Positions 44,491-53,171 of a DNA stretch of 64,000 nt are shown one piece after another. Source of the DNA: Clostridia bacterium (GTDB lineage Bacteria > Bacillota > Clostridia > Monoglobales > Monoglobaceae); the NCBI GenBank assembly GCA_017546145.1, contig JAFYXN010000017.1, forward strand, positions 1 to 64,000. The letters are read 5' to 3'. Made by a program: the position numbers and the translations under genes. How positions within the stretch are numbered: the stretch's first letter is position 1; each line of letters starts with the position of its first letter. Under the pieces are notes generated by a model. That model was not told the origin of the DNA. It worked only from the letters and a program-made list of their open reading frames with translations, and did not search any database.

Positions 44491-45366
44491 TTATTGTTTT
44501 TTAAACTGCAACAGTATGCAGGCGGTAAGAATCATAACTATGCCAAGAAGCTGAAACAGGGTGAACGGCTCGTTCATAAAAAAGGTGCCGACAATTGCTG
44601 ATGTCATAGGCTCTACGCATGCAATCACCGCAACTCGCGTCGCGCGGCTGAATTTAAGACCAAGTGTGTAAAGCGTGTACGGTGCAATGGTCATAAGAAT
44701 TACCAAAGCTGCAAGCGGCATCAGCGATTTGGGGTTGTTTTGTATAAGGTTGGCTGCTTCGGGGAAATTGATAATAAAAAGTGACCCTATCCCTGCGAAG
44801 ATAACGGTGTAGAGCGTTACGGTTACAGAATCGTATTTTTTAAGTGCAATCTTGCCAAATACACTGTAAAGTCCGTAAAAAAGTCCCGAACCAAGCCCCG
44901 TCAAAATTCCAAGGGGTGTAAATCTCAGATTTCCTGTGCTGATAATCCCCGTCGCAAATGCACAGCCAAAGAATGCAAGTGCAATACAGATAAGTTTTTT
45001 TGCAGTAATTTTTTCATTTAAAAATATAATTGAAAAAATCAGTATCCATACAGGTGAGGTATACATCAGGATGTTTGCAACAGCAACAGTGGTAAGCGGC
45101 ATTGTTACAAAATACAAGGTCGAGCTTAAAAGTATACACATAATACCTGTAAGAGGAAAAATCCATATATCCTTTAATCTTATTTTAAGCAGATTTCTGT
45201 TAAAAATAAGTACAAGAATAAACATTATAAAAGCAGAAAAAACCCAGCGCAGTGCCGAAATCTGAATTGAGGAAAACCCAATCCTGCCCAAGGCTTGAAC
45301 AGGCGGCCCTACAAGCCCCCATAAAAGTCCCGAAAGCAGGACAAATATATCTGCGTATTTTTTCAT
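44491..45366 (-). CDS. EamA/DMT-superfamily transporter
   Basis: The 291-residue integral membrane protein has ten predicted helices in two EamA repeats, the usual 10-TMS drug/metabolite transporter plan. The first repeat begins ADIFVLLSGLLWGLVGP and the second is marked by GILTGLGSGLFYGLYSVFGKIAL; VIACVEPMTSAIVGTFFMNEP is the typical end of the second. Substrate cannot be inferred. It is monocistronic. Confidence 0.88.
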   Translation of the reverse strand: MKKYADIFVLLSGLLWGLVGPPVQALGRIGFSSIQISALRWVFSAFIMFILVLIFNRNLLKIRLKDIWIFPLTGIMCILLSSTLYFVTMPLTTVAVANILMYTSPVWILIFSIIFLNEKITAKKLICIALAFFGCAFATGIISTGNLRFTPLGILTGLGSGLFYGLYSVFGKIALKKYDSVTVTLYTVIFAGIGSLFIINFPEAANLIQNNPKSLMPLAALVILMTIAPYTLYTLGLKFSRATRVAVIACVEPMTSAIVGTFFMNEPFTLFQLLGIVMILTACILLQFKKQ

Positions 45367-45438
45367 CTGTTAAACCGGCTTTCTTTATTGAAATATAATA
45401 GACAGTATACCATACCAAAATCTAAAAAACAATAATTA

Positions 45439-45467
45439 TTGACAAATTTTACTAAAAAGGGTATTCT
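45439..45467 (+). promoter_or_regulatory. Promoter of the M16 peptidase gene
   Basis: TTGACA (45439-45444), a 17 bp spacer and TATTCT (45462-45467), about 30 nt upstream of the start codon. Confidence 0.75.
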
Positions 45468-45497
45468 GTAAGAAAAGATGTCCAAGGAGGATTTCAG

Positions 45498-46760
45498 GTG
45501 TATAATATATCAACCTTAAGCAACGGAATAAGAGTTGTAACCGAGAATATAAGCTATGTCAAATCTGTGTCTGTGGGTGTTTGGATAGGCGCAGGCTCTG
45601 CAATGGAGGAGTATCAGAACAACGGCGTGTCGCACTTTATTGAACACATGCTGTTTAAGGGTACACAAAACCGCACCGCCAAAGAGATAGCAGAGTACAT
45701 GGACCGCGTCGGCGGTCAGCTTAATGCGGTCACATCAAAGGAATATACCTGCTATTACGCCAAAACACTGAGCGAGCATTTTGAAATGGCGTTTGAAATC
45801 CTTTCTGATATGATAAAAAACTCAATTTTTTCGGAAGACAGTATTGCAACCGAGCGCAAGGTTATTGCAGAGGAAATAAATATGTCGGACGACACCCCCG
45901 AGGATTATATCCACGACTGCCTGAGTGGACTTGTGTGGAGAAACCATGCCTTGGGATTTCCTATTGCGGGTACAGCAGAGAGCATCAGGGGTATTGACCG
46001 CGGCGCGCTTCTTTCTTATCGAGACGGCCTTTACTGCGGAGAAAACATGGTTATATCGGTTGTCGGAAATTTTGACCAAGCAATGGTTATGGCGTCGCTT
46101 GAGGATAAGTTTGGCAGAATAAAAAAGAGCGGCGCTTTGCGCAAGGCACAGGCAAAGCTTGAGGTTGTTCGGGGCGCGGATATTGTCAAAAAGGATATAG
46201 AGCAGTGTCATGTTTGCCTTGGTCTTGAAGGCTTTTCAAGAAGCGACAAAAGACTGTATGACCTGTTGGTTGTAAACTCGATTTTGGGTGGAAACATGAG
46301 TTCAAGGCTGTTTCAAAGGGTAAGAGAGGAAATGGGTCTTGCATACTCTATATACTCTTATGCAAATACCTATCAGAATAACGGCTCCATGGTTATCTAT
46401 GCAGGACTTAATACCGACAGCCTGTGTGGTGCCTTGGGGATAATAGGTGACGAAATTAAAACGCTGAAACAAAACAAGCTTACAGCCGAGGAAGTAAGCG
46501 TTGCAAAGGAGCAAATGAAGGCTTCGGCTATAATGGGTCTTGAAGGAATGTCAAGCCGCATGAGCAGCTATGGAAAGTCAATGCTTTTTGAAAACAGAGT
46601 ATACAGCATGGACGATACAGTAAGCCTGATAGACCGGGTAAACCGCGACTCTGTAGCAGACGTAATTGACACCGTTTTTGATATAAACCGTCTTAATCTT
46701 GCGGTATTGGGTAGAATTGAAGGCGAAGGAAAGAATATTATTGATGCGGTAGAATTTTAA
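45498..46760 (+). CDS. M16-family zinc peptidase
   Basis: The 420-residue protein is a pitrilysin/mitochondrial-processing-peptidase-like M16B enzyme. The inverted zinc motif HFIEH (about residues 46-50) in SHFIEHMLFKGT and the downstream Glu region (EDSIATERKVIAEEINM) are present, so it should be the active form. In Bacillota these are homologous to Bacillus MlpA/YmxG, of unclear physiological role. The GTG start has AAGGAGG 9 nt upstream. It ends at a hairpin terminator. Confidence 0.9.
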   Translation: MYNISTLSNGIRVVTENISYVKSVSVGVWIGAGSAMEEYQNNGVSHFIEHMLFKGTQNRTAKEIAEYMDRVGGQLNAVTSKEYTCYYAKTLSEHFEMAFEILSDMIKNSIFSEDSIATERKVIAEEINMSDDTPEDYIHDCLSGLVWRNHALGFPIAGTAESIRGIDRGALLSYRDGLYCGENMVISVVGNFDQAMVMASLEDKFGRIKKSGALRKAQAKLEVVRGADIVKKDIEQCHVCLGLEGFSRSDKRLYDLLVVNSILGGNMSSRLFQRVREEMGLAYSIYSYANTYQNNGSMVIYAGLNTDSLCGALGIIGDEIKTLKQNKLTAEEVSVAKEQMKASAIMGLEGMSSRMSSYGKSMLFENRVYSMDDTVSLIDRVNRDSVADVIDTVFDINRLNLAVLGRIEGEGKNIIDAVEF

Positions 46761-46766
46761 AATTAT

Positions 46767-46793
46767 GGCGGGTGCATATCCTTTGCATCCGCC
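46767..46793 (+). terminator. Terminator of the M16 peptidase gene
   Basis: A 10 bp stem with one G-T pair (46767-46776 with 46784-46793) followed by TGTTTTATTTG, 7 nt after the stop codon. Confidence 0.8.
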
Positions 46794-46965
46794 TGTTTTA
46801 TTTGTCAAAATTAGATGACAAAATGCTTAAAACTTTTTAGCAGTAGGTATTATGCGCATTAGAAACGGGCTTACCTTGCGGGATGCATCGGAACCGCTGC
46901 TTTTTTGTTATAAATTTACCCTTGTCCGCATACATATATCTTAGACCAAAGACACAAAGGAGAGA

Positions 46966-49593
46966 GTGCGTGTGGAGGAAATAAAAGGTTTAAGCGGACA
47001 AGAGGTTACAAAATCACGTGAGCTGTATGGCAGCAACCGACTTGCAGAAAAAGAACGCCCTACTTTTTTAAAAAAGTTTGCCGAAAAGTTTGATGACCCT
47101 ATCATTATCATACTGCTTGCGGCACTTGGCATCAATATAGTATTCACTTTTTTGGGAAAGGTGGATTGGTTTGAGTGTGCAGGGATATTTCTGTCGGTAA
47201 TGATAGCCACGCTGGTGGGGGCATTTTCGGAATTTAAAAATGAAGAGGCTTTTCAGCGGATTCAGGCAGAGGCGTCAAAGATAAAATGCAAGGTATACCG
47301 CGACTTTGCTTTAACAGAGGTGCTGATTGACGAGGTTGTTGCAGGGGATTTTGTCCTGCTTCAGGCAGGGGATATGGTTCCTGCTGACGGCAGAGTATAT
47401 TCGGGCAGTGTAAAGGTTGACCAATCTGCTCTTAACGGCGAGAACAAAGAAACAGAAAAATCCATGTCAAGGGCAAAATCAAGCAAGGCGTCTGAAACAA
47501 TAGATTTTTGGGACAAGAGTACACTTTTTCGCGGTACAGTTGTGTGTTCGGGACAGTGCGTTATGCAGGTAGAGCAGGTAGGGGAGAAAACAGTTTACGG
47601 AAGATTCAGCGGTGAGGAGCATGACGGACAGCGCAAAAGTCCGCTTCAGGTAAAGCTTTCTGCACTTGCAAAAAAAATCAGTTATTTTGGATATGCAGGT
47701 GCAGGTACGGTTGCGCTTGTGTGTATGCTTGAAAATATCTTCGCAAACGGAATAAGCGGTGCAGCGCATTACTTTGCTGACAAAATGCAGCTTGTGTCGG
47801 ATTTGGTAAGCTCTGCAATCATGGGGATTACCGTAATTGTGGTTGCCGTACCCGAAGGACTTCCGCTGATGGTGGCAATAGTGTGTTCGTTAAATATGAA
47901 GAAGATGCTTAAAAGCAATGTCTTGGTACGCAAGCTCATAGGTATTGAAACGGCAGGCAGTATAAATATTTTGTTTTCGGACAAGACGGGAACAATTACC
48001 TGCGGAAAGCTGAAGGCGGTAAGCTTTACCGACGGCAGCGGAAAAACCTGCGGCAGCTTTGCAGGGATTAAAGAGCCGTTAAGAAAGCTCTTACATACCT
48101 CGGTGATATATAACTCTGCGGCACATATTTCGGGGGAGCGGATTTTAGGCGGCAATGCCACAGAAAAGGCTCTTTTGAAATTTGTAAGATACGGAGGACG
48201 CGGAAAGTTAAATGTAAAAAAACATCGTGAGCTTTTGTTTTCCAGTGAGAAGAAGTTCTCGGCAACAGAGTTAAGAGGCGAGTTTTCGGGTGTGCTTGTA
48301 AAGGGAGCGCCTGAGCGCATTCTCAGAAATTGCACAGGGTACTATGACGAAAACGGAGAAAGGCAAAGCCTTGAATCCGCACACAACCTCGAAAAATGCA
48401 TTGAGGATATGGCAAAACGCTGTATAAGGGTGCTGGCGGTAGCAATTGCTGAAAGCTTTGACGGTGAACACCTCCCTTCGCAAATGACACTTGTAGGCCT
48501 TGTGGGTATACGCGATGATTTAAGACCTGACGTCAGGACGGCGGTTAGTGAAATGAAGCGCGCAGGGATACAGACGGTAATGATAACGGGCGACAAAAAA
48601 GAAACTGCAACCGCCATTGCACGTGAAGCAGGGATAATAGACAATACAGGTGATGTTGTTATTACGTCAGACGAGATGCAAAAAATGACCGATTCACAGC
48701 TTGAAGAGCTGCTGCCAAGGCTCAGGGTGGTTGCAAGGGCGTTGCCCACAGATAAAAGCAGGCTGGTAAGGATTGCACAAGGTATGGGACTTGTTGCAGG
48801 CATGACGGGCGACGGAGTAAATGACCTTTCTGCTTTGAGAATGGCAGATGTCGGCTTTGCAATGGGCGGCGGCACAGATATTGCAAAGGAGGCAGGGGAT
48901 ATTGTTATAATGGATGACAACTTTGCCTCAATAAAAAAAGCCGTCCTTTACGGACGGACGATATACAAAAGCATAAAGAAGTTTGTTGCCTTTCAGATGA
49001 CAATAAATATTGCCGCAATGTCGGTTCTGGTGCTTGGACCGATAATCGGCATAGAAAAGCCGCTTGGCGTAATTCAGATGCTTTGGGTCAATCTTGTTAT
49101 GGATACCCTTGCCGCAATTGCCTTTGGCGGTGAGGGCGCGTTGGCGCGGTATATGCTTGAAAAACCAAAACGCCGTGATGAGGATATTATCGACAAAAAG
49201 ATGTGGAGCGCAATTACTGTAAACAGCTTTTTTATATGCGCTGTAAGTGTGTTTATGTTTATATCGCAGGATATGCATTATGCTTTTCATGCCTCGGGAG
49301 CGGACGTTGTATTTTATACAGGGTACTTTAATTATTTTGTGTTCTCCTGCATTTTTAATGCGTTCAACACAAGGACAGACAGCATAGATTTGGCAGAGCA
49401 TATTTCGCTGAACAAACCGTTTCTGATAATAATACTGCTGATATGTGCAGTTCAGATAGCAATGACCTGCTTCGGCGGCGCAATTATAGGCACAGCCAAT
49501 CTTGCCGCCAATGAATGGGCGCTGGTAATTGTAATGGCGCTTTTGATTATACCTGTCGATATAATCAGAAAGCTTCTTGTAAGAAAAATATAG
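46966..49593 (+). CDS. P2-type calcium-transporting ATPase
   Basis: The 875-residue cation pump has the full P-type order: actuator domain with ALNGEN (TGES-like), M4 VPEGLPLMVAI, phosphorylation site SDKTGTITCG, nucleotide domain with KGAPE, hinge MTGDGVNDLSALR, and M6 NLVMDTLAAIAFGGE with the Ca-binding Asn and Asp. M5 reads QMTINIAAMSV, lacking the acidic residue of SERCA site I, so a PMCA-like single Ca2+ site is likely. It exports Ca2+ using ATP. Start is GTG preceded by AGGAGAG; another GTG two codons later is possible. Confidence 0.9.
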   Translation: MRVEEIKGLSGQEVTKSRELYGSNRLAEKERPTFLKKFAEKFDDPIIIILLAALGINIVFTFLGKVDWFECAGIFLSVMIATLVGAFSEFKNEEAFQRIQAEASKIKCKVYRDFALTEVLIDEVVAGDFVLLQAGDMVPADGRVYSGSVKVDQSALNGENKETEKSMSRAKSSKASETIDFWDKSTLFRGTVVCSGQCVMQVEQVGEKTVYGRFSGEEHDGQRKSPLQVKLSALAKKISYFGYAGAGTVALVCMLENIFANGISGAAHYFADKMQLVSDLVSSAIMGITVIVVAVPEGLPLMVAIVCSLNMKKMLKSNVLVRKLIGIETAGSINILFSDKTGTITCGKLKAVSFTDGSGKTCGSFAGIKEPLRKLLHTSVIYNSAAHISGERILGGNATEKALLKFVRYGGRGKLNVKKHRELLFSSEKKFSATELRGEFSGVLVKGAPERILRNCTGYYDENGERQSLESAHNLEKCIEDMAKRCIRVLAVAIAESFDGEHLPSQMTLVGLVGIRDDLRPDVRTAVSEMKRAGIQTVMITGDKKETATAIAREAGIIDNTGDVVITSDEMQKMTDSQLEELLPRLRVVARALPTDKSRLVRIAQGMGLVAGMTGDGVNDLSALRMADVGFAMGGGTDIAKEAGDIVIMDDNFASIKKAVLYGRTIYKSIKKFVAFQMTINIAAMSVLVLGPIIGIEKPLGVIQMLWVNLVMDTLAAIAFGGEGALARYMLEKPKRRDEDIIDKKMWSAITVNSFFICAVSVFMFISQDMHYAFHASGADVVFYTGYFNYFVFSCIFNAFNTRTDSIDLAEHISLNKPFLIIILLICAVQIAMTCFGGAIIGTANLAANEWALVIVMALLIIPVDIIRKLLVRKI

Positions 49594-49597
49594 TGTT

Positions 49598-50494
49598 TTA
49601 TACTCCGCTCAAATCAAAGGGCGGAGTATATTTTTGCTCGGCGCTTGAACGCTGCTGCATATACCCTTGTGTGAAGCCAAGCTGTATTGCGGTGTCGGTG
49701 ACGAAGCTGTACTCAAAGGTGGTGACTTTTCGGCAAAGCTCGGGAAACTTTTCGGCAAGGCGGTTGCTTGGCGTAAACTGGCTCATAATGCTTAAAATAA
49801 AATCATCGGGCGAAAAACGCTGTGCAAGGGTATTTAGTATTTTTTCAGAATCTTTTCGGCAGCCGGGCAATACAAGATGCCGTATAATTACCCCTGATTT
49901 CATAATGCCGTCATCCAAAAATTTTGGAGCGCCTGTCTGCTTTATCATTTCTTCGGCTGCAGAAATGGCAACATTAAAATAATTTTCAGCACCGCTGTAC
50001 TTTTTTGCCAATTCACCGCTAAAGTATTTTATATCGGTAAGATATATATCCACATAGCCCTTTAAAAGCCTTAAAGACCCGGGCTTTTCATACCCCCCGG
50101 TATTGTATACAAACGGAATGTGCATTTTGTCGCGTACAAGGTCAATTGCCGCGCAAATCTGTGGAATGTACGGAGTGGGCGAAACAAGGTTTATATTGTG
50201 TGCGTTCTGTGCCTGAAGCTCAAGAAAAATCTCCGCAAGACGGTTGACGGAAATCTCTTTGCCAAAGCACTGACTGCTTATTTCATAATTCTGGCAGTAT
50301 ACGCAATTAAGGTTACATCCGCTGAAAAAGACAGTTCCGCTGCCGTTGTTTCCGCTTATGCACGGCTCTTCCCAATAATGGAGCGCCGCTCTTGCAATTT
50401 TAGGGGCTTCACCTGCTTTGCAAAAGCCCTTGCCGAGCCTGCGGTCTGCGTGGCAGTTGCGCGGACAAAGACTGCAGTTTTTTAAATGCTTCAT
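49598..50494 (-). CDS. PflX-like radical SAM protein
   Basis: The 298-residue protein has the radical SAM motif GCNLNCVYCQNYEIS (CX3CX2C, about residues 59-66) preceded by an N-terminal cysteine set CSLCPRNCHADRRLGKGFC. It resembles PflX and other PflA-related proteins of unassigned activity. No glycyl radical enzyme is adjacent, and the one in this window already has its own activase. It is convergent with the Ca2+ ATPase gene; a hairpin overlapping its 3' coding end may terminate both. Confidence 0.85.
   Translation of the reverse strand: MKHLKNCSLCPRNCHADRRLGKGFCKAGEAPKIARAALHYWEEPCISGNNGSGTVFFSGCNLNCVYCQNYEISSQCFGKEISVNRLAEIFLELQAQNAHNINLVSPTPYIPQICAAIDLVRDKMHIPFVYNTGGYEKPGSLRLLKGYVDIYLTDIKYFSGELAKKYSGAENYFNVAISAAEEMIKQTGAPKFLDDGIMKSGVIIRHLVLPGCRKDSEKILNTLAQRFSPDDFILSIMSQFTPSNRLAEKFPELCRKVTTFEYSFVTDTAIQLGFTQGYMQQRSSAEQKYTPPFDLSGV
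49599..49630. terminator. Bidirectional terminator between the Ca2+ ATPase and PflX-like genes
   Basis: A 10 bp stem TATACTCCGC/GCGGAGTATA (49599-49608 with 49621-49630) is followed by TTTTT on the plus strand, 6 nt after the ATPase stop. It lies inside the last codons of the PflX-like gene. Confidence 0.75.
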
Positions 50495-50581
50495 AAAATG
50501 TTCTCCTGAATATTTTGTAACTTCAGTATATTTTAAATTTTATGCTCTGTCAACAACCAAAAGAAAATTTTGGGAAACGTA

Positions 50582-50610
50582 TTGACAAAATTACAGTAAT
50601 ATGTTATTTT
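50582..50610 (+). promoter_or_regulatory. Promoter of the MarR/acyl-CoA synthetase operon
   Basis: TTGACA (50582-50587), a 17 bp spacer and TATTTT (50605-50610). A small palindrome TTTGA-ATA-TCAAA (50629-50641) downstream could be the regulator's own operator. Confidence 0.65.
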
Positions 50611-50662
50611 ATTTTTATATTAAAATAGTTTGAATATCAAAGTATTTTTCAGGGGTGAGAAA

Positions 50663-51130
50663 ATGGATAACAAACAAGGGGAAAGACTTAATTATTTTCT
50701 TGTTCATGTGTTCAATCATATCCTGTCATGGGAGGAAGGCAGCTTTAAGGAAATGGGGATTTCGGATTTGTCCCTTAGAGAGCTTCATGTGATTGAGGCG
50801 GTTTGCAATCTTAAAGATGTAGGGAAAAACCGTATGTCGGATATTGCAGGGTATCTTTCCATTACACCCGGCTCGCTGACCACATCGGTAAACACGCTTG
50901 TTAAAAAGGGGTATCTGGTGCGTGAAAATCACAACGACGACAGACGTGTGGTTTTGATTGTGCCAACTGTTGAGGCAGAAAAAGTAAACGCGCTTCATGC
51001 GCGGTTTCATTCTGAGATGATACAAGGCATAGCAAATGCGTTGGATGCAGATGAGGTTGAAGTTTTGGTTAAAGCCTTAGATAATTTAAGTGTATTTTTT
51101 GCAGAAAAATTAAAAGTGAGGAGAAGGTAA
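50663..51130 (+). CDS. MarR-family transcriptional regulator
   Basis: The 155-residue winged-helix protein has the MarR core (about residues 30-125): LSLRELHVIEAV, MSDIAGYLSITPGSLTTSVNTLVKKGYL and the wing NHNDDRRVVLIVPT. Such regulators often respond to acyl or phenolic ligands. Its stop codon overlaps the start of the acyl-CoA synthetase gene by one base, so it probably controls lipid-related functions; Bacillota FabT, which regulates fatty acid synthesis, is also a MarR protein. The ATG at 50663 has GGGGTGAG 6-7 nt upstream; a longer ORF from 50630 lacks such a site. Confidence 0.88.
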   Translation: MDNKQGERLNYFLVHVFNHILSWEEGSFKEMGISDLSLRELHVIEAVCNLKDVGKNRMSDIAGYLSITPGSLTTSVNTLVKKGYLVRENHNDDRRVVLIVPTVEAEKVNALHARFHSEMIQGIANALDADEVEVLVKALDNLSVFFAEKLKVRRR

Positions 51131-52803
51131 TGAAAAAAGAATTTAAGCAGTATGAGGTTGAAGAATTTAAAAGCCTGCGTCAGGCAGTAAAAAGACATGT
51201 TGACCGCCATGGCGACAGAGCCGCATTTAAATTTCGCGAGAAGAAAGAGATTAAGACAGTTACATACCGTGGGTTTTACAATGATTCACTGTATCTTGGC
51301 AATGTTTTGTTAAAGCGTGGGTTTATTGACCGTCACGTTGCCTGCATAGGCGAAAACTGTTACCGCTGGCTTGTGGTACACAGCACAATGATGAACTCAA
51401 ACGGCGTGTATGTTCCTCTTGACAGACAGCTTCCCAAGCAGGATATTGTCACAGTGCTTAACCACAGTGATTCTGAAGTGCTGTTTTTTACAAAAAAATA
51501 TATTAAGGTGCTTGACGAAATAAGAGAGGAGCTGCCCAACATTAAAATGTTTGTATGCCTTGATGCAGAGGCAGAAGACGGAAAATTCCTTTCATACAAC
51601 GATTTAATGGCAGAAGGCAGGGCGCTTGTGGAAGGCGGCTTCAACGAATACGAAGAAATCAAGGGTGACACCGATGCATTAAGACTGTTGGTGTATACCT
51701 CGGGTACAACAGGTATGGCAAAGGGTGTTATGCTTTCTGAACGAAATGTTATGACCTGCATAAACACAGGTCTTAGACTTACAAGACTTTATGACAGAGC
51801 GATTTCTCTGCTTCCTTATCATCACACCTATGAAGGAATCGGTCTTATTGCAGAGCTTGCCTGCGGAGTTACTGTTTTTATAAATGACAGTATGAAGAAT
51901 ATTCTTAAAAATTTTGAGGAGTTTAAGCCTGAAACTGCGTTCTTAGTGCCTGCACACCTTGAGGCATTTTACAAAAGAATACAAAAGGCGATTGGCAAAA
52001 AGAAGCCGCTTATTGACGGAATGATTGCGCTCAGCAATGGACTTCGCAAGTGCGGAATTGATTTAAGACGCAAGATGTTCGGTATGATACTTGAGCCGTT
52101 TGGCGGCGAGCTTCGCAAGGTTATTAGTGGCGGTGCGCCAATCCGTCCCGAAATTGCAGATTTCTTTGAGGCAATTGGCGTTACGGTTGTTAATGGATAC
52201 GGTATTACCGAATGTTCACCGCTTGTTGCAATCACTCGCGAGGGTTATGACGATTGCTATACCGCAGGTGTTCCTATAGGTTCTGTAAAGGTAAAAATCA
52301 AAGACCCTGATGAAAACGGCATTGGTGAGGTTTGTGTAAAAGGAACATCGGTTATGCTTGGATACTACAAAAATCAGGAAGCAACCGACCGTGTAATGGA
52401 AGACGGATGGTTCAATACCGAGGATTTGGGAATGATTGACGAGTGCGGAAGACTTAAAATTACAGGTCGATCAAAGAATCTGATTGTTTTAAGAAACGGA
52501 AAGAATATCTTCCCTGAGGAAATCGAAAATTACATTTTGTCACTTCCCTATGTGGCAGAGGCGGCAGTTACAGCATGGCACGACGAAAGCGGCGAAGAAA
52601 CAGGTCTTTGTGCGCACATTTACCTTGACCCGCAAAGCGAGATGGCACAGGATGCACAGCGTGAAGCAAAAATACGTGAGGATGTATCAAGGGTTACCAA
52701 GGAGCTACCGCTTTACAAACAGGTAAGCCGAATAAATATTAGAAAAGAAGAATTTATCAAGACAACCACCAACAAAATCAAGCGCAACGAGATTGTCGGC
52801 TAA
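51130..52803 (+). CDS. AMP-forming acyl-CoA synthetase
   Basis: The 557-residue adenylate-forming enzyme activates a carboxylic acid, probably a medium- or long-chain fatty acid, to acyl-CoA or a related thioester. Core motifs are VYTSGTTGMAKGVMLSE, LLPYHHTYEG, NGYGITECSPLVAI, DGWFNTEDLGMID and KITGRSKNLIVLRNGKNIFPEEIE, with the C-terminal lysine region TTTNKIKRNEI. It is translationally coupled to the MarR regulator (ATG overlaps its TAA). It has no membrane segments. Confidence 0.92.
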   Translation: MKKEFKQYEVEEFKSLRQAVKRHVDRHGDRAAFKFREKKEIKTVTYRGFYNDSLYLGNVLLKRGFIDRHVACIGENCYRWLVVHSTMMNSNGVYVPLDRQLPKQDIVTVLNHSDSEVLFFTKKYIKVLDEIREELPNIKMFVCLDAEAEDGKFLSYNDLMAEGRALVEGGFNEYEEIKGDTDALRLLVYTSGTTGMAKGVMLSERNVMTCINTGLRLTRLYDRAISLLPYHHTYEGIGLIAELACGVTVFINDSMKNILKNFEEFKPETAFLVPAHLEAFYKRIQKAIGKKKPLIDGMIALSNGLRKCGIDLRRKMFGMILEPFGGELRKVISGGAPIRPEIADFFEAIGVTVVNGYGITECSPLVAITREGYDDCYTAGVPIGSVKVKIKDPDENGIGEVCVKGTSVMLGYYKNQEATDRVMEDGWFNTEDLGMIDECGRLKITGRSKNLIVLRNGKNIFPEEIENYILSLPYVAEAAVTAWHDESGEETGLCAHIYLDPQSEMAQDAQREAKIREDVSRVTKELPLYKQVSRINIRKEEFIKTTTNKIKRNEIVG

Positions 52804-52950
52804 ATTTATTCATCTTGAGCATTTTCTGCTCGCTCGCATACACCAAGAATAGCCTCGCTTGCGAAAATACACAATCTAAACAAATTTACCTCAACAATGG
52901 CGTTGCAGACGGTTTATTCACTCTGTGCGTTTTCTGCACAATATAAAAAT

Positions 52951-52983
52951 AAAAGACAATCTTCGTTAAGAAGATTGTCTTTT
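52951..52983 (-). terminator. Terminator of the tRNA-Ala gene
   Basis: A perfect 14 bp stem (52951-52964 with 52970-52983) lies 6 nt from the tRNA 3' end and is followed by T residues on the minus strand. The 150 nt between the acyl-CoA synthetase stop and this hairpin contain nothing I can identify. Confidence 0.88.
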
Positions 52984-52988
52984 ATTTT

Positions 52989-53064
52989 TGGTGGAGATGA
53001 GGAGAGTCGAACTCCTGACCCCCTGCTTGCAAGGCAGGTGCTCTCCCAACTGAGCTACACCCCC
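52989..53064 (-). tRNA. tRNA-Ala (anticodon TGC)
   Basis: A complete minus-strand cloverleaf: acceptor GGGGGTG/CATCTCC including the G3-U70 alanine identity pair, D arm GCTC/GAGC, anticodon loop CTTGCAA with TGC, T loop TTCGACT and an encoded CCA. Confidence 0.96.
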
Positions 53065-53077
53065 AAAAACAAGTTAT

Positions 53078-53106
53078 ATTTTAACATAAAAGTTTTGATT
53101 TGTAAA
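53078..53106 (-). promoter_or_regulatory. Promoter of tRNA-Ala
   Basis: Minus-strand TTTACA (53106-53101) and TAAAAT (53083-53078) with 17 bp spacing, 13 nt before the tRNA 5' end. Confidence 0.65.
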
Positions 53107-53129
53107 GACCTAAATTGAAAAAATTTAAA

Positions 53130-53164
53130 AAAATATGGGACAAATACTATTTGCCCCATATTTT
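53130..53164 (-). terminator. Terminator of galK
   Basis: A long stem (53130-53143 with 53150/51-53164, one mismatch) starts 8 nt after the galK stop and ends in a T-rich run on the minus strand. Confidence 0.85.
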
Positions 53165-53171
53165 ATACCGA

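Noticed and set aside
49598-50494. Second activase for the glycyl radical enzyme
   Set aside because: It is 45 kb away, resembles PflX rather than the activase group, and the enzyme already has an adjacent activase.
52804-52950. Possible gene remnant after the acyl-CoA synthetase
   Set aside because: Short open stretches have no ribosome binding site or recognisable motif; nothing can be supported.
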